Below the pieces are notes generated by a model. The model worked only from the letters and a program-made list of their open reading frames with translations. It ran no database searches and was not told where the DNA came from. A stretch of DNA of 64,000 bases from Paraconexibacter algicola (GTDB taxonomy: Bacteria > Actinomycetota > Thermoleophilia > Solirubrobacterales > Solirubrobacteraceae). The first letter of the stretch is position 1, and each line of letters opens with the position of its first letter. The stretch covers positions 1,612,001-1,676,000 of the forward strand of contig NZ_PYYB01000001.1 in NCBI RefSeq assembly GCF_003044185.1, in the 5' to 3' direction. The translations under genes were made by a program, and so were the position numbers. Positions 7,840 through 16,578 of the stretch are shown here, in pieces.

Positions 7840-8027
7840 CGCCCTCTTTCGGCGCATTCGCGCCACTCCCGGAGGGCAAACCGTCCAAAGGGGGGGTGGA
7901 TATCCCCCCCCGGGATCGCACACCGCGTTTTCGGCGCGGGTTAGGCTGCTCGCCGGAGAGGACGGCAGTGGCCGGGGGCGACCCCGGGATCCGCTGTCGA
8001 CCGTGACAGGGAGAGGGAGACACTCAG
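7840..8027 (+). promoter_or_regulatory. Leader/promoter region of the Mce operon with G7/C8 hairpin
   Basis: This 188-bp gap holds a strong hairpin: seven G (7890-7896), a 7-nt TGGATAT spacer and eight C (7904-7911). A TAGGCT -10-like box follows at 7942-7947. The purine-rich ribosome site GGGAGAGGGAGA lies just before the ATG at 8028. The hairpin may end the upstream gene's transcript or control Mce operon expression. No clear -35 is seen. Confidence 0.4.
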
Positions 8028-8954
8028 ATGGCTCGTTTTGGTGGCGACAAGGGCGCCTCCGCCGCGATGGACGCGCAGTTCAGCGGCGGCAAGCAGCTGG
8101 ATCCGGAGGGCATGTCCCTGCTGGACCAGGCTGCCGAGTTCACGGGTGAGCACGAGCTCCACCAGGGCTCGGTCCTCCTCGAGGAGCGCGTGCCGGGGGA
8201 GTTCTGGTCGCTCGAGACCCGCAACGTCCACAAGGCGTTCGGCCGCTCCAAGATCCTCCAGGGCCTCGACCTCGGCATCCCCGAGGGCATGGTCACCGTC
8301 GTGCTCGGCCCGTCCGGCACCGGCAAGTCCGTCCTCATCAAGCACATCATCGGCCTGCTCTTCCCCGACAAGGGGGAGGTCATGGTGCACGGCGAGTCGC
8401 TGAGCAAGATGACGATGTCGCGACTCCTGGAGGTCCGCAAGAAGTTCGGGATCCTCTTCCAGGACGGCGCGCTCTTCGGCTCGATGAGCGTCTACGACAA
8501 CGTCGCCTTCCCGCTGCGCCAGCACACGGACCTCGGCGAGGGCGAGATCGCGGAGATCGTCAACGCGCGCCTCGCGGACGTCGGCCTGACCCACGCGGGC
8601 GGCCGGCTTCCCAACGAGCTGTCCGGCGGCATGCGCAAGCGCGCGGGCTTCGCGCGCGCCCTGGTCCTCGAGCCCGAGATCGTCATGTTCGACGAGCCGG
8701 ACTCCGGCCTGGACCCCGTCCGCACCGCCCTGCTGTGCGAGCTCGTCACGCAGATGCACGAGCAGCACGGCGGCACCTACATCATCATCACGCACGACAT
8801 CGAGTCCGCCCGTCTGGCGGGCGAGTTCTTCGCCGTGCTGTGGAAGGGCAGGATCGTGCAGGCCGGCGAGCGCGACGAGATGTTCAACTCGGACAACCCG
8901 TTCGTGCAGCAGTTCCTCAACCGGAAGCTCAGCGGCCCGCTCGGCATGGAGTAG
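8028..8954 (+). CDS. Mce-system ABC ATPase (Mkl/MlaF family)
   Basis: A 308-residue nucleotide-binding subunit that powers lipid import by the Mce complex. After a 60-residue N-terminal extension the ABC domain is complete: Walker A GPSGTGKS at residues 94-101, Q-loop ILFQDGALF, signature LSGGMRKR, Walker B IVMFDEPDSGLDP and the H-loop ITHDIESA. The LSGGMRKR signature and the FQDGALFGSM and DNVAFPLR segments are typical of the Mce/Mla/Ttg2 ATPases. It is the first gene of the operon that continues with YrbE1, YrbE2 and six MCE genes. A 202-bp gap rich in hairpins separates it from YrbE1. The intact catalytic motifs contrast with the degenerate paralogue at 2116. Confidence 0.93.
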   Translation: MARFGGDKGASAAMDAQFSGGKQLDPEGMSLLDQAAEFTGEHELHQGSVLLEERVPGEFWSLETRNVHKAFGRSKILQGLDLGIPEGMVTVVLGPSGTGKSVLIKHIIGLLFPDKGEVMVHGESLSKMTMSRLLEVRKKFGILFQDGALFGSMSVYDNVAFPLRQHTDLGEGEIAEIVNARLADVGLTHAGGRLPNELSGGMRKRAGFARALVLEPEIVMFDEPDSGLDPVRTALLCELVTQMHEQHGGTYIIITHDIESARLAGEFFAVLWKGRIVQAGERDEMFNSDNPFVQQFLNRKLSGPLGME

Positions 8955-8967
8955 GGATCGCCCGCGT

Positions 8968-9058
8968 GTTCCCGGCGGACATCGGGAACTTGGCACCGGG
9001 GGAGGAGGTCCTCCCCCATGGGGGGGATCCGTTCTCCCTCCAAGGGCGATTTTCGCCC
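8968..9058 (+). other. Three tandem hairpins between ATPase and permease genes
   Basis: Three perfect stems lie in the 202-bp gap: GTTCCCG/CGGGAAC (8968-8974 and 8983-8989), GGGGGAGGA/TCCTCCCCC (8998-9006 and 9009-9017) and GGGCGA/TCGCCC (9044-9049 and 9053-9058). They could be a partial terminator, an mRNA-stability element or an attenuator that sets the ATPase-to-permease ratio. No T-tract follows. About 70 nt further on lies a GAGAGGTGAG ribosome site for YrbE1. Confidence 0.5.
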
Positions 9059-9156
9059 GACGGATGGTCCGGGAGTCTGGACTCATCCAAACCAGGGCCG
9101 GGTCACAGGACCGGGTCCGGAGCTTCGGGAGGAGCTATGCGAGAGGTGAGCGTCAC

Positions 9157-10023
9157 ATGGCGTCAGTAGCGCAGAGAACAGTTGCCCCGCCGGTTCAGGC
9201 GCCTCAGAAGGCGCCGAAGCGCGCGGGCGGAAGCAAGCTTGCGGAGGCCCCGCTGGGGATCCTCGAGCAGGTCGCGGGCATGATGCTCCTCACCGGCAAG
9301 GCGGTCGTGGCGACGTTCACGCCCCCCTACAGCTGGAAGGACGAGTTCGTCGAGGAGTCCTGGCTGATCCTCCGGCGCTGCCTCATCCCGATGATCATCT
9401 CGACGATCGCGTTCGGGTTCGGTGCCCCTGGTCTCCAGGCGGCCAACCTCACGCAGATCTTCGGAACGGTCGACCGCGAGGGGGCCTTCTTCGTGATGGC
9501 GTCCATCCGCGAGTTCGCCGGATGGATCAACGGCATGGTCATCGCCGGCGTCGCCGGAACCGCCATCTGCGCGGATCTCGGCGCCAGAAAGGTCCGTGAG
9601 GAGCTCGACGCCCTCGCGGTCCTCGGCCTCGACCCCGTCCGCACCATCGTCACCCCGCGCTTCCTCGCGCTGGGGATCATGACCCCGCTGATGAACATCC
9701 TCGCGCTCGCCTTCGGCGTGCTCGGCGGATGGATCGCGACCGTCGTCGTCTGGGGCGAGACCTCGGCCGGCTACATCGCGACGTTCTCGTCGAACTTCAC
9801 CTTCCCGGACCTGTTCGGGTCGGTCCTGAAGACGACAGGGTTCGGATTCATCATCGCGATCGCCTGCTGTTACAAGGGGCTCAACGTGAAGGGCGGCGCC
9901 CAGGGCGTCGGCCGCGCGGTCAACCAGGCCGTCGTCATCGCGTTCGCCGGCATCTGGGTGTTCAACTCGCTGTTCACGAACATCCTGCTGGCCGCGTTCC
10001 CCGAGACCGGCAACCTCCACTAG
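9157..10023 (+). CDS. Mce-associated permease YrbE/MlaE family, first copy
   Basis: A 288-residue integral membrane subunit of the Mce transporter. After a polar N-terminus (Pro/Lys-rich, about 35 residues) there is an interface helix (ESWLILRRCLIPMIISTIAFGFG) and about five membrane helices. The MlaE hallmark is visible: GTAICADLGARKVREELDALAVLGLDPVRTIVTPRFLA, with the conserved E-E-x-D-A-L and P-R positions (given here as separate motif parts: ADLGARKVREELDAL and DPVRTIVTPRF). The ATG at 9157 follows GAGAGGTGAG by 6 nt; in-frame codons upstream to 9064 lack such a site. It pairs with YrbE2, 21 bp downstream, as a heterodimeric permease core. Confidence 0.92.
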   Translation: MASVAQRTVAPPVQAPQKAPKRAGGSKLAEAPLGILEQVAGMMLLTGKAVVATFTPPYSWKDEFVEESWLILRRCLIPMIISTIAFGFGAPGLQAANLTQIFGTVDREGAFFVMASIREFAGWINGMVIAGVAGTAICADLGARKVREELDALAVLGLDPVRTIVTPRFLALGIMTPLMNILALAFGVLGGWIATVVVWGETSAGYIATFSSNFTFPDLFGSVLKTTGFGFIIAIACCYKGLNVKGGAQGVGRAVNQAVVIAFAGIWVFNSLFTNILLAAFPETGNLH

Positions 10024-10044
10024 GCGCGAAAGGAGATCTGAGCA

Positions 10045-10905
10045 ATGGAAGCTTCCACCGTTCGAGCTCCGCGTCTTCGCGGAGAGCTGTCCCCGTCCGT
10101 CGGGTCCCGCGTCGGCGCCGGCTTCGCCGGTCCCGTCAAGGGGATCCTGACCGAGGCGGCCGAGCTCGGCACGTTCTTCGGGCGCACCGCCCGTGAGCTG
10201 GGTGGCGTCTGGCGCTACTCGGCGGAGATCATCCGCCAAGCCGGCATCCTGGTCACCGGATCCGCCGCGATCATCGTCTTCATGCTGTTCATGATGGGCG
10301 TGGTCTGCGGTACCGAGGCCAATTACGTCCTCCGTGGCTACGGCGCCACCGTGTACTCGGGCGTGTTCACGTCCTACTGCGCGATCCGGGAGATGATCCC
10401 GTACATGTGGGGCTACATCCTGTCCGCCAAGGTCGGATGTGGTCTGTGCGCCGAGATCGGATCCATGCGGATCCAGGACGAGATCGACGCGATGGAGTCC
10501 ATGGGCATCAACCCCATGCGCTACGTCGTGGCGACCCGCCTGGTGGCCGCGTGGCTCGTCTTCCCGTTCATCTGGATCATCGGGACCGCCGCCCACTTCC
10601 TGGGCAACTACCTGATCCTGATCCTGCAGATCGGCGAGGTGTCGCAGGGCGGCTGGGAGAACGTGCACTGGACGTTCTCGACGCCGATCGACTTCCTCTA
10701 CTCGTTCCTGAAGATCTTCGTCACCGGCACGGTGATCGTGATGCTCGGGATGTTCTACGGCTACAAGGCCTCGGGCGGGCCCGTCGGCGTGGGCACGGCC
10801 ACGGCGAAGTCGATGATTCTCAACCTCATCCTGCTCCACGTGTTCGGAGCCGGCATGACGATGTTGTTCTGGGGTCTGGAACCGAACGCGCCGGTCGGCG
10901 GCTAG
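10045..10905 (+). CDS. Mce-associated permease YrbE/MlaE family, second copy
   Basis: A 286-residue MlaE-family permease that should dimerise with the product of 9157-10023 in the inner membrane. The N-terminal 60 residues are polar. A helix (SAAIIVFMLFMMGVVCG) and further membrane segments follow. The diagnostic cytoplasmic loop reads GLCAEIGSMRIQDEIDAMESMGI and then NPMRYVVATRLVAAW. The ribosome site AAAGGAG precedes the ATG. The C-terminal helix ends in AGMTMLFWG. It is followed 30 bp later by the first MCE gene, which has its own GGGAGGA site. Confidence 0.92.
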   Translation: MEASTVRAPRLRGELSPSVGSRVGAGFAGPVKGILTEAAELGTFFGRTARELGGVWRYSAEIIRQAGILVTGSAAIIVFMLFMMGVVCGTEANYVLRGYGATVYSGVFTSYCAIREMIPYMWGYILSAKVGCGLCAEIGSMRIQDEIDAMESMGINPMRYVVATRLVAAWLVFPFIWIIGTAAHFLGNYLILILQIGEVSQGGWENVHWTFSTPIDFLYSFLKIFVTGTVIVMLGMFYGYKASGGPVGVGTATAKSMILNLILLHVFGAGMTMLFWGLEPNAPVGG

Positions 10906-10935
10906 GTCCACCAGGGTCCGAGGGAGGAAGCAGAC

Positions 10936-12324
10936 GTGGCAACAGCACAGGCGCCCCGGGTCGACGTCGACCCGGGGCAGGACGGCGGAGCAGGCGGCGG
11001 GAAGGTCCGGAGGTTCTTCGGATACTTCATCGATCATCCGTGGGTGATTGTCGGGCTCCTCGCCTTCATCGTCTTCTCCATCTGGGTCTACTCGACCAGG
11101 ACCCAGAAGTACGAGGTCCGTGCTGTGTTCTCGGAGGCCGTGAGCCTCTACTCCGGCCTGGACGTCCGCGTCGACGGCATCGACGCGGGCAAGGTCAAGA
11201 AGATCGAGAACGTCGATGGTCAGGCGATCGTGACGCTCGGCATCGACGACGACGACGTCTGGCCGCTTCGTCGCGGCGCCACCGCCACGCTGCGCTTCGG
11301 CACCACGATCGGCAACGGCACGCGGATCATCGATCTCGAGAACGGTCCGCCGAGTGCGCCCGAGCTGCCCGAGGGTGGCATCATCCCGAACGCTGACACC
11401 ATCGAGGCCACAGAGTTCGACCAGGTCTTCGACACGCTCGACAAGAAGACACGCGCGTCACTGCAGGGCATGCTCCGCGGAACCGGCGACGCCTTCGGTC
11501 CGCGTAGGAAGGAGATCGCCTCGGCCGTGACCGAGACCGGCCCCGGTCTCGAAGCGATCGGTGGCTTTGCGGATGATCTGAGCAGGGACGAGCCCGCGCT
11601 TCGTGCCTTCGTCGCGAATACGAACCGCGTGACCCGCACGCTAGCCGCCCGCCGGAACGACCTGTCGGGGCTGGTGAACGTCGCCGCGGCCACGTTCGAC
11701 GAGTTCGCGAACAACACGGCGGGCATCCAAGGTTCGCTCGACACCTTCCCGTCTGCGCTCCGTGAGACGCGGAGCACGCTGACCCGGCTCGACGGCACGG
11801 TCGGTCACCTTGACAACCTCGTTCGTGACCTCCGGCCCGGCGCAAGAGAGCTCGGCGGACTCGCCCGCGACCTGCGGCCGGCGCTCGCTTCGCTGCGAGA
11901 GACGGTGCCGCTCGCGGTCTCGACACTCCGCACCGGGCGGCGAGCATCGCCGGCGATCGCACGTCTTCTGACGAAGGCACAGCCCTTCTCGGCGGACGCG
12001 GCGCCCGCGTTGCGTGACCTCGGGCCCATGTTCGGCTGCATCCGCCCGTACGCTCCCGAGATCGCTGGACTCATCAGCACCTGGGGCAGCTTCACCAGCA
12101 ACTACGACGGGCTCAGCCACTACGGGCGGATCCAGCCGAACACGTCCGCGACCGCGTCGAGTTCGACGCCGCCCGTCGACTCCGGCCCCTTCACGGACCT
12201 GACCGGCCAGGGGTACGCGCTGGTGCGACCCCCGGGCTACCAGGCCGGGAAGTCCTGGTTCATCCCCGAGTGCGGCATCACGCCCGACGGCATCGACCCC
12301 TACAAGGACCCGTCCGACCGATGA
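10936..12324 (+). CDS. MCE-family protein, first of six (MceA position)
   Basis: A 462-residue substrate-binding protein of the Mce complex. It has a short cytoplasmic N-terminus, one membrane anchor around residues 34-56 (HPWVIVGLLAFIVFSIWVY), an MCE domain around 60-145 (VRAVFSEAVSLYSGLDVRV, GIDAGKVKKIE) and a long helical tail with heptad-like LARDLRPALASLRE repeats that should form part of a periplasmic tube. It starts at GTG 10936 with GGGAGGA upstream. The C-terminus is Ser/Thr/Pro-rich with a Cys pair. The six MCE proteins probably assemble as a heterohexamer. The stop overlaps the next gene's ATG. Confidence 0.9.
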   Translation: MATAQAPRVDVDPGQDGGAGGGKVRRFFGYFIDHPWVIVGLLAFIVFSIWVYSTRTQKYEVRAVFSEAVSLYSGLDVRVDGIDAGKVKKIENVDGQAIVTLGIDDDDVWPLRRGATATLRFGTTIGNGTRIIDLENGPPSAPELPEGGIIPNADTIEATEFDQVFDTLDKKTRASLQGMLRGTGDAFGPRRKEIASAVTETGPGLEAIGGFADDLSRDEPALRAFVANTNRVTRTLAARRNDLSGLVNVAAATFDEFANNTAGIQGSLDTFPSALRETRSTLTRLDGTVGHLDNLVRDLRPGARELGGLARDLRPALASLRETVPLAVSTLRTGRRASPAIARLLTKAQPFSADAAPALRDLGPMFGCIRPYAPEIAGLISTWGSFTSNYDGLSHYGRIQPNTSATASSSTPPVDSGPFTDLTGQGYALVRPPGYQAGKSWFIPECGITPDGIDPYKDPSDR

Positions 12325-13787
12325 TCTCTCGAATCCTTCCCGCGCTCGTCGGTCTCGTGGCGGTGGTTGCTGTCGCCCTCATGATCACGAACCGCGGCGG
12401 CGACGACGCATACATCGCGTACGCGACCTTCGAGGACGCCGGCGGCATTCTGAAGAACTACAACGTGAAGGTCGGCGGAGTGCCGGCGGGCACCGTGACC
12501 GACATCAGCCTCACGGATGACGACGACGTGGTGGTGAAAATGGAGCTGGACCCGGGCGCCGCGCCGATCGGGTCCGGAGCTTCGGCCAAGGTCCGGCCCG
12601 TCAACCTCCTCGGCGAGAAGTACATCGACCTGGACCCGGGCGACCTCGGGCGGCCGATGCCTGAGGGCTCGACGATCCCGAAGGACAAGACCGCCGTCCC
12701 GGTCGAGCTGGACGACGTCATCAACGTCCTCGATCCCGACACCCGCGGACGGTTGCGGCTGCTCATCAACGAAGCGGGCGTCGCGCTTGCCGGTCGGGGC
12801 GCTGACTTCAACAAGACGCTCGACGAGCTGCCGCGGGCCATCGACAGCGCCGAGCGCGTCGTCACGGACATCGACGACGAGAACGAAGCGCTGGAACGGG
12901 CCATCGTCAGCGGCGACCGCGTGATCTCCGAGGTGAACGCCGGCCGCGACGACCTGGCCGAACTCGTCGACAGCGCAGCGGACGCCCTACAGACCGTGGC
13001 CGCTCGCCGCGCCCGACTCGGGGAGACGGTGCGCGGCGCTCCGCAGGCGCTCGCGTCGCTCCGCACGACGCTCGTCCGTCTGCAGTCCGCCTCGACCGAG
13101 CTGACGCCGGCAGCCCGCGATCTTCGGACCGCTTCGCCGTCGCTGACGACGACACTGCGCCGCGCGCCCCAATTCGCGAAGGACGCGCGGACGACCCTGC
13201 GTACCGCAACACGCGTCGCGCCGCGCCTCTCCAAGCTCGGGCGGCGGAGCACACCCACTCTCCGGGCGCTGCGGCCGACCGCCAGGCGGCTGGCGTCGTT
13301 CACCGGCGAGGTCGATCCACTGCTGAAGACGCTGGATCAACAGCGCGGACTGATCGACTTCCTGTCCTTCATGGATAGCTGGGCGGATGTGACGAACAAC
13401 GCCGACGGCCTCGGGCACCACTTCCGCCTTCGCATCACCGCGGACGCAGAGGCCTTGACATCGGCCGTGTCCAAGTTCATCCCAGACCTGAAGACATCCG
13501 CGACGAAGAAGAAAAAGACGGTCAAACGTCCCGCGCCTGCTAAACCGACCCGGGTGCCTGCCGGCTCGGACGACGACCGGCCCGTGGCGAAACCGCCGAC
13601 GCTCCCGGACGTGACGAAGCCCCTCGTCGATCCGCTCACGCAGGGTCTCCAGGACGTCGGCAAGTCCGTCCAGGAGGCGGTCGGCGGACTCGTCGGAGGC
13701 TTGACGGGGAAGGATCGCACCGCACCTGACGGGTCGGGGTCGTCCAGCGACACGACGAAGCTCTTCAACTACCTCCTTGGCCCATGA
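12321..13787 (+). CDS. MCE-family protein, second of six (MceB position)
   Basis: A 488-residue protein with an N-terminal membrane anchor at residues 4-22 (RILPALVGLVAVVAVALMI), an MCE domain (ATFEDAGGILKNYNVKVGGV and PAGTVTDISL) and a long helical region of repeated LxxxxxxLRxxxP units. The C-terminal 80 residues are an extended basic/Pro linker (KKKKTVKRPAPAKP) and a short amphipathic end. It starts at ATG 12321, overlapping the previous TGA (ATGA), so translation is coupled. It is one subunit of the predicted six-MCE lipid shuttle. Confidence 0.9.
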   Translation: MISRILPALVGLVAVVAVALMITNRGGDDAYIAYATFEDAGGILKNYNVKVGGVPAGTVTDISLTDDDDVVVKMELDPGAAPIGSGASAKVRPVNLLGEKYIDLDPGDLGRPMPEGSTIPKDKTAVPVELDDVINVLDPDTRGRLRLLINEAGVALAGRGADFNKTLDELPRAIDSAERVVTDIDDENEALERAIVSGDRVISEVNAGRDDLAELVDSAADALQTVAARRARLGETVRGAPQALASLRTTLVRLQSASTELTPAARDLRTASPSLTTTLRRAPQFAKDARTTLRTATRVAPRLSKLGRRSTPTLRALRPTARRLASFTGEVDPLLKTLDQQRGLIDFLSFMDSWADVTNNADGLGHHFRLRITADAEALTSAVSKFIPDLKTSATKKKKTVKRPAPAKPTRVPAGSDDDRPVAKPPTLPDVTKPLVDPLTQGLQDVGKSVQEAVGGLVGGLTGKDRTAPDGSGSSSDTTKLFNYLLGP

Positions 13788-15106
13788 GAACACGTTTCGC
13801 TGAACGGCCCGCCTCGCAGCAGCGAGGCCGCGGCTTCATGATCGCCTTGGGACTGCTCGGCATCGGGATGACGATCGTTTTCACGGCGATCGGCTTCAAC
13901 GCTCCGAACAGCATCCCCGGCCGGAGCTACTACAACCTGGAAGCGGAGTTCGCCGACGCCGACAACGTCGCACCACATGCGCAGGTCCGCCTCGGCGGAA
14001 AGATCGTGGGCCAGGTGCTCCGGCCCCGCGTCGAGGACGGCAAGGCCATCGTCGATCTCCAGCTCGACCCGAAGTACAAGCCGCTGAGATCGGACTCCAT
14101 CGTCGAGGTCCGCCCACGGTCTGCCGTTGGCGTCCGCTACGTCGACATCGTCCAAGGCGCCGAAGGGACTCCGCTCGCGGAGGGCGACCGCATTCCCGTC
14201 GAGAACACACGCTCCACGAGAGCGCTCGACGAGGTGCTCGGAACCTTCGACCCGGCGAGTCGCATCAAGACCCAGCAGCTCCTGCAGGAGCTCGGCCGTG
14301 GCTTCCAGGCACGCGGCGAGGACCTCAACGACACGCTCGGCGCCGCCCCGGAGCTGTTGCGCAGTACCCAGGCCGTCGTGGGTACCATCGCCGACCGGAC
14401 CGACGCAGCGGGCAACCTCGTGCGCGGCGCGGCCATCGCCGCGAACTCCGCCGACCCGGTCAAGACGCAGATCCGGGCCGGATTCGCACCGGGGGCCAAG
14501 GCGCTCCGGCCATTCAGCGATGAGGCATCCGACCTGCGCTCCACCCTCGACAAGGCGCCGCCGGCGCTCGACACGCTGAGCGCACGCCTGCCGACGGTCA
14601 ATCGCTTCGTCACCGAGCTTGATGGGCTGTCGGAGCGTGTCCGTCCGGTGCTGCGATCCGCCCCGACGGCATTCAGGCAGACCAGCGCTCTGCTCTCCGA
14701 GGCGCGGCCCGGTCTGCGTGACGCCAACACCACGTTGCGCCGGGCGGACGCCGCGGTCATCCCGACCCTGCAGCTGCTCGATGCGGCGCGACCGGTGCTG
14801 CCGCAGCTGGAGTCCACACTCGACAACACGGCGCCGACGGTCGAGCGCCTCGGGCGCTACGGCTGCGACGTCATCGCCTGGGGTCGCCGCTGGACCGAGG
14901 CCCTCACGTACGGCAACGCCCTCGGCGGATACCTGCGGTTCAACGTCATCACCCCGACGACCGAGTCTGTCACGGGCCTCGAGGGAGCGGCGGCACCACT
15001 GGGCGGTTTCGGCGTGAACCGGAGCCCGTACCCGCGTCCGTGCGAGTCCCAGACCGAGCCAGCGAGCGCAGGCGGCGGAACCATCAACGCAGAGCCGGGG
15101 AACTGA
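13784..15106 (+). CDS. MCE-family protein, third of six (MceC position)
   Basis: A 440-residue MCE protein. The membrane anchor lies around residues 17-38 (FMIALGLLGIGMTIVFTAIGF). The MCE domain covers about 47-130 (YNLEAEFADADNVAPHAQVR, LGGKIVGQVLRPRV). A helical tail of LRxTxxALxxLRP-like repeats follows to about residue 370, with a short Gly/Pro-rich C-terminus. The start codon overlaps the stop of the preceding gene (ATGA). No lipoprotein signal is present. Confidence 0.9.
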   Translation: MRTRFAERPASQQRGRGFMIALGLLGIGMTIVFTAIGFNAPNSIPGRSYYNLEAEFADADNVAPHAQVRLGGKIVGQVLRPRVEDGKAIVDLQLDPKYKPLRSDSIVEVRPRSAVGVRYVDIVQGAEGTPLAEGDRIPVENTRSTRALDEVLGTFDPASRIKTQQLLQELGRGFQARGEDLNDTLGAAPELLRSTQAVVGTIADRTDAAGNLVRGAAIAANSADPVKTQIRAGFAPGAKALRPFSDEASDLRSTLDKAPPALDTLSARLPTVNRFVTELDGLSERVRPVLRSAPTAFRQTSALLSEARPGLRDANTTLRRADAAVIPTLQLLDAARPVLPQLESTLDNTAPTVERLGRYGCDVIAWGRRWTEALTYGNALGGYLRFNVITPTTESVTGLEGAAAPLGGFGVNRSPYPRPCESQTEPASAGGGTINAEPGN

Positions 15107-15108
15107 AG

Positions 15109-16578
15109 ATGCGCAGTCTGAAGAAGCGATTCGAGTTCATCCCCGGCTCGCATCAGCCCAAACTGATGCGCAACGGCGCGCTGTTCCTGTTGGCCACCGG
15201 ATTCGTCTTCATGTTTGCCTATCTCGGCGGGACCGTGCCGTTCTGGCCCAAGGGGGGGTACACGATCAAGGCGGAGTTCGAGACCGCAGCGAACGTGTCG
15301 ACCAAGACCCCAGTGCGGCTTCGCGGCGTCAAGATCGGCAAGGTCGAGAAGGTCGAGCGCCGCGACGGCGCCGACGGTGTCGTTGTGACGATGCGTATCA
15401 ACGACGACAACGGCGAAGCCGATCTCCGCCGGGATGCGCGAGCGCACATCTATTGGCGCACCCTCCTCGGGTTCGCCTTCTACATCGAGCTCGAGCCGGG
15501 CGCGGAGCAGGCGAAACTCGAGGAAGGCGGTCTGATCCCGCTCGACCGCACGACCGCTCAGGTCGAGCTCGACCAGGTCCTGGCGTCGTTGGACAAGCCG
15601 AGCCGCGCCGGTGTCCAAGCGATCTTCCGGGAGTTCGACGAGGGGTTCTCGACGCAGAAGGACTCGCAGGCCGGCGCGACGATCGAGAACCTCGGGCCGG
15701 CCATGAAGCAGGTCGGACCCGGTGTTGATGCGCTTCGCGGGACGCAGTCCGGCGACCTGACACGGGTCGTTCGCAACTCGAGCCGGCTCATGGGCGCGCT
15801 GGCGCGCAACGAGCTGCAGCTCGGCCAGGTTATCTCTAACGGCAACACGACACTCGGCGTGACGGCGGCGCGGCGCGCTGCCCTCGGTCAGATTCTCCAG
15901 AACGGTCCCGCGACTCTGCAGGACACGAGGACGACGATGGTCCGGCTGCGGACGACGTTGAACGAGCTCGACCCCGTCGCGGAAGACCTGCGGCCAGGTG
16001 CCCGCAAGCTCGACGATGCGTCGTTCGCCCTGCGACCGGCCGTCCGAGAGCTCTCCCCGCTGCTCGAGCGGACGAACCCGCTGTTGCGCACCCTTCGACC
16101 CGCGGTTCGCCGTCTCGGGGCCGCGTCCATTTCGGGCGTCCCGCTTCTCGACCGGCTGGATCCGACAGTCGACCGCCTCAACGAGAAGACGATCCCGCTG
16201 CTCAACCGCAAGAGTGACATCACCGACATGCCGCTGTACCAGATGATCGGCCCGACCCTCGCGTCCGTTCAGTCGAGCGCCCAGCAGTTCGACAGCCGTG
16301 GACATATCCAGCGCTTCCACGCTCTGGAGGCCAGCGAGAACGCGCTCGGGTTCCTTCCTTGCAACACCAACCTGCTGCAGGGGTCGACCACGATCGACTG
16401 CTCGGACATCCAGGCGGTCGCGGGGGCCCTCCTGGGCATCCCGCCTGCGGGCGCTGCCCTGGCCTCGACTCCGCGGACCGCCGTCCGAGGCCGCAAGCAG
16501 GGCCCACCGCCGGCACCACAGGCGGACGCCGGTACGTTGGTCAAGAAGCTTGCGAACGCCGTCGGAGGTGTGCTGTGA
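15109..16578 (+). CDS. MCE-family protein, fourth of six (MceD position)
   Basis: A 489-residue MCE protein. It has a basic N-terminus, a membrane anchor around residues 24-45 (NGALFLLATGFVFMFAYLGG), an MCE domain (IKAEFETAANVSTKTPVRLR, GVKIGKVEKVER) and a long alpha-helical tail. A Cys pair near the C-terminus (LPCNTNLL ... TIDCSDI) could form a disulphide outside the membrane. The ATG at 15109 follows the previous stop by two bases, so initiation is probably by coupling. The C-terminus is Pro/Ala-rich. Confidence 0.9.
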   Translation: MRSLKKRFEFIPGSHQPKLMRNGALFLLATGFVFMFAYLGGTVPFWPKGGYTIKAEFETAANVSTKTPVRLRGVKIGKVEKVERRDGADGVVVTMRINDDNGEADLRRDARAHIYWRTLLGFAFYIELEPGAEQAKLEEGGLIPLDRTTAQVELDQVLASLDKPSRAGVQAIFREFDEGFSTQKDSQAGATIENLGPAMKQVGPGVDALRGTQSGDLTRVVRNSSRLMGALARNELQLGQVISNGNTTLGVTAARRAALGQILQNGPATLQDTRTTMVRLRTTLNELDPVAEDLRPGARKLDDASFALRPAVRELSPLLERTNPLLRTLRPAVRRLGAASISGVPLLDRLDPTVDRLNEKTIPLLNRKSDITDMPLYQMIGPTLASVQSSAQQFDSRGHIQRFHALEASENALGFLPCNTNLLQGSTTIDCSDIQAVAGALLGIPPAGAALASTPRTAVRGRKQGPPPAPQADAGTLVKKLANAVGGVL

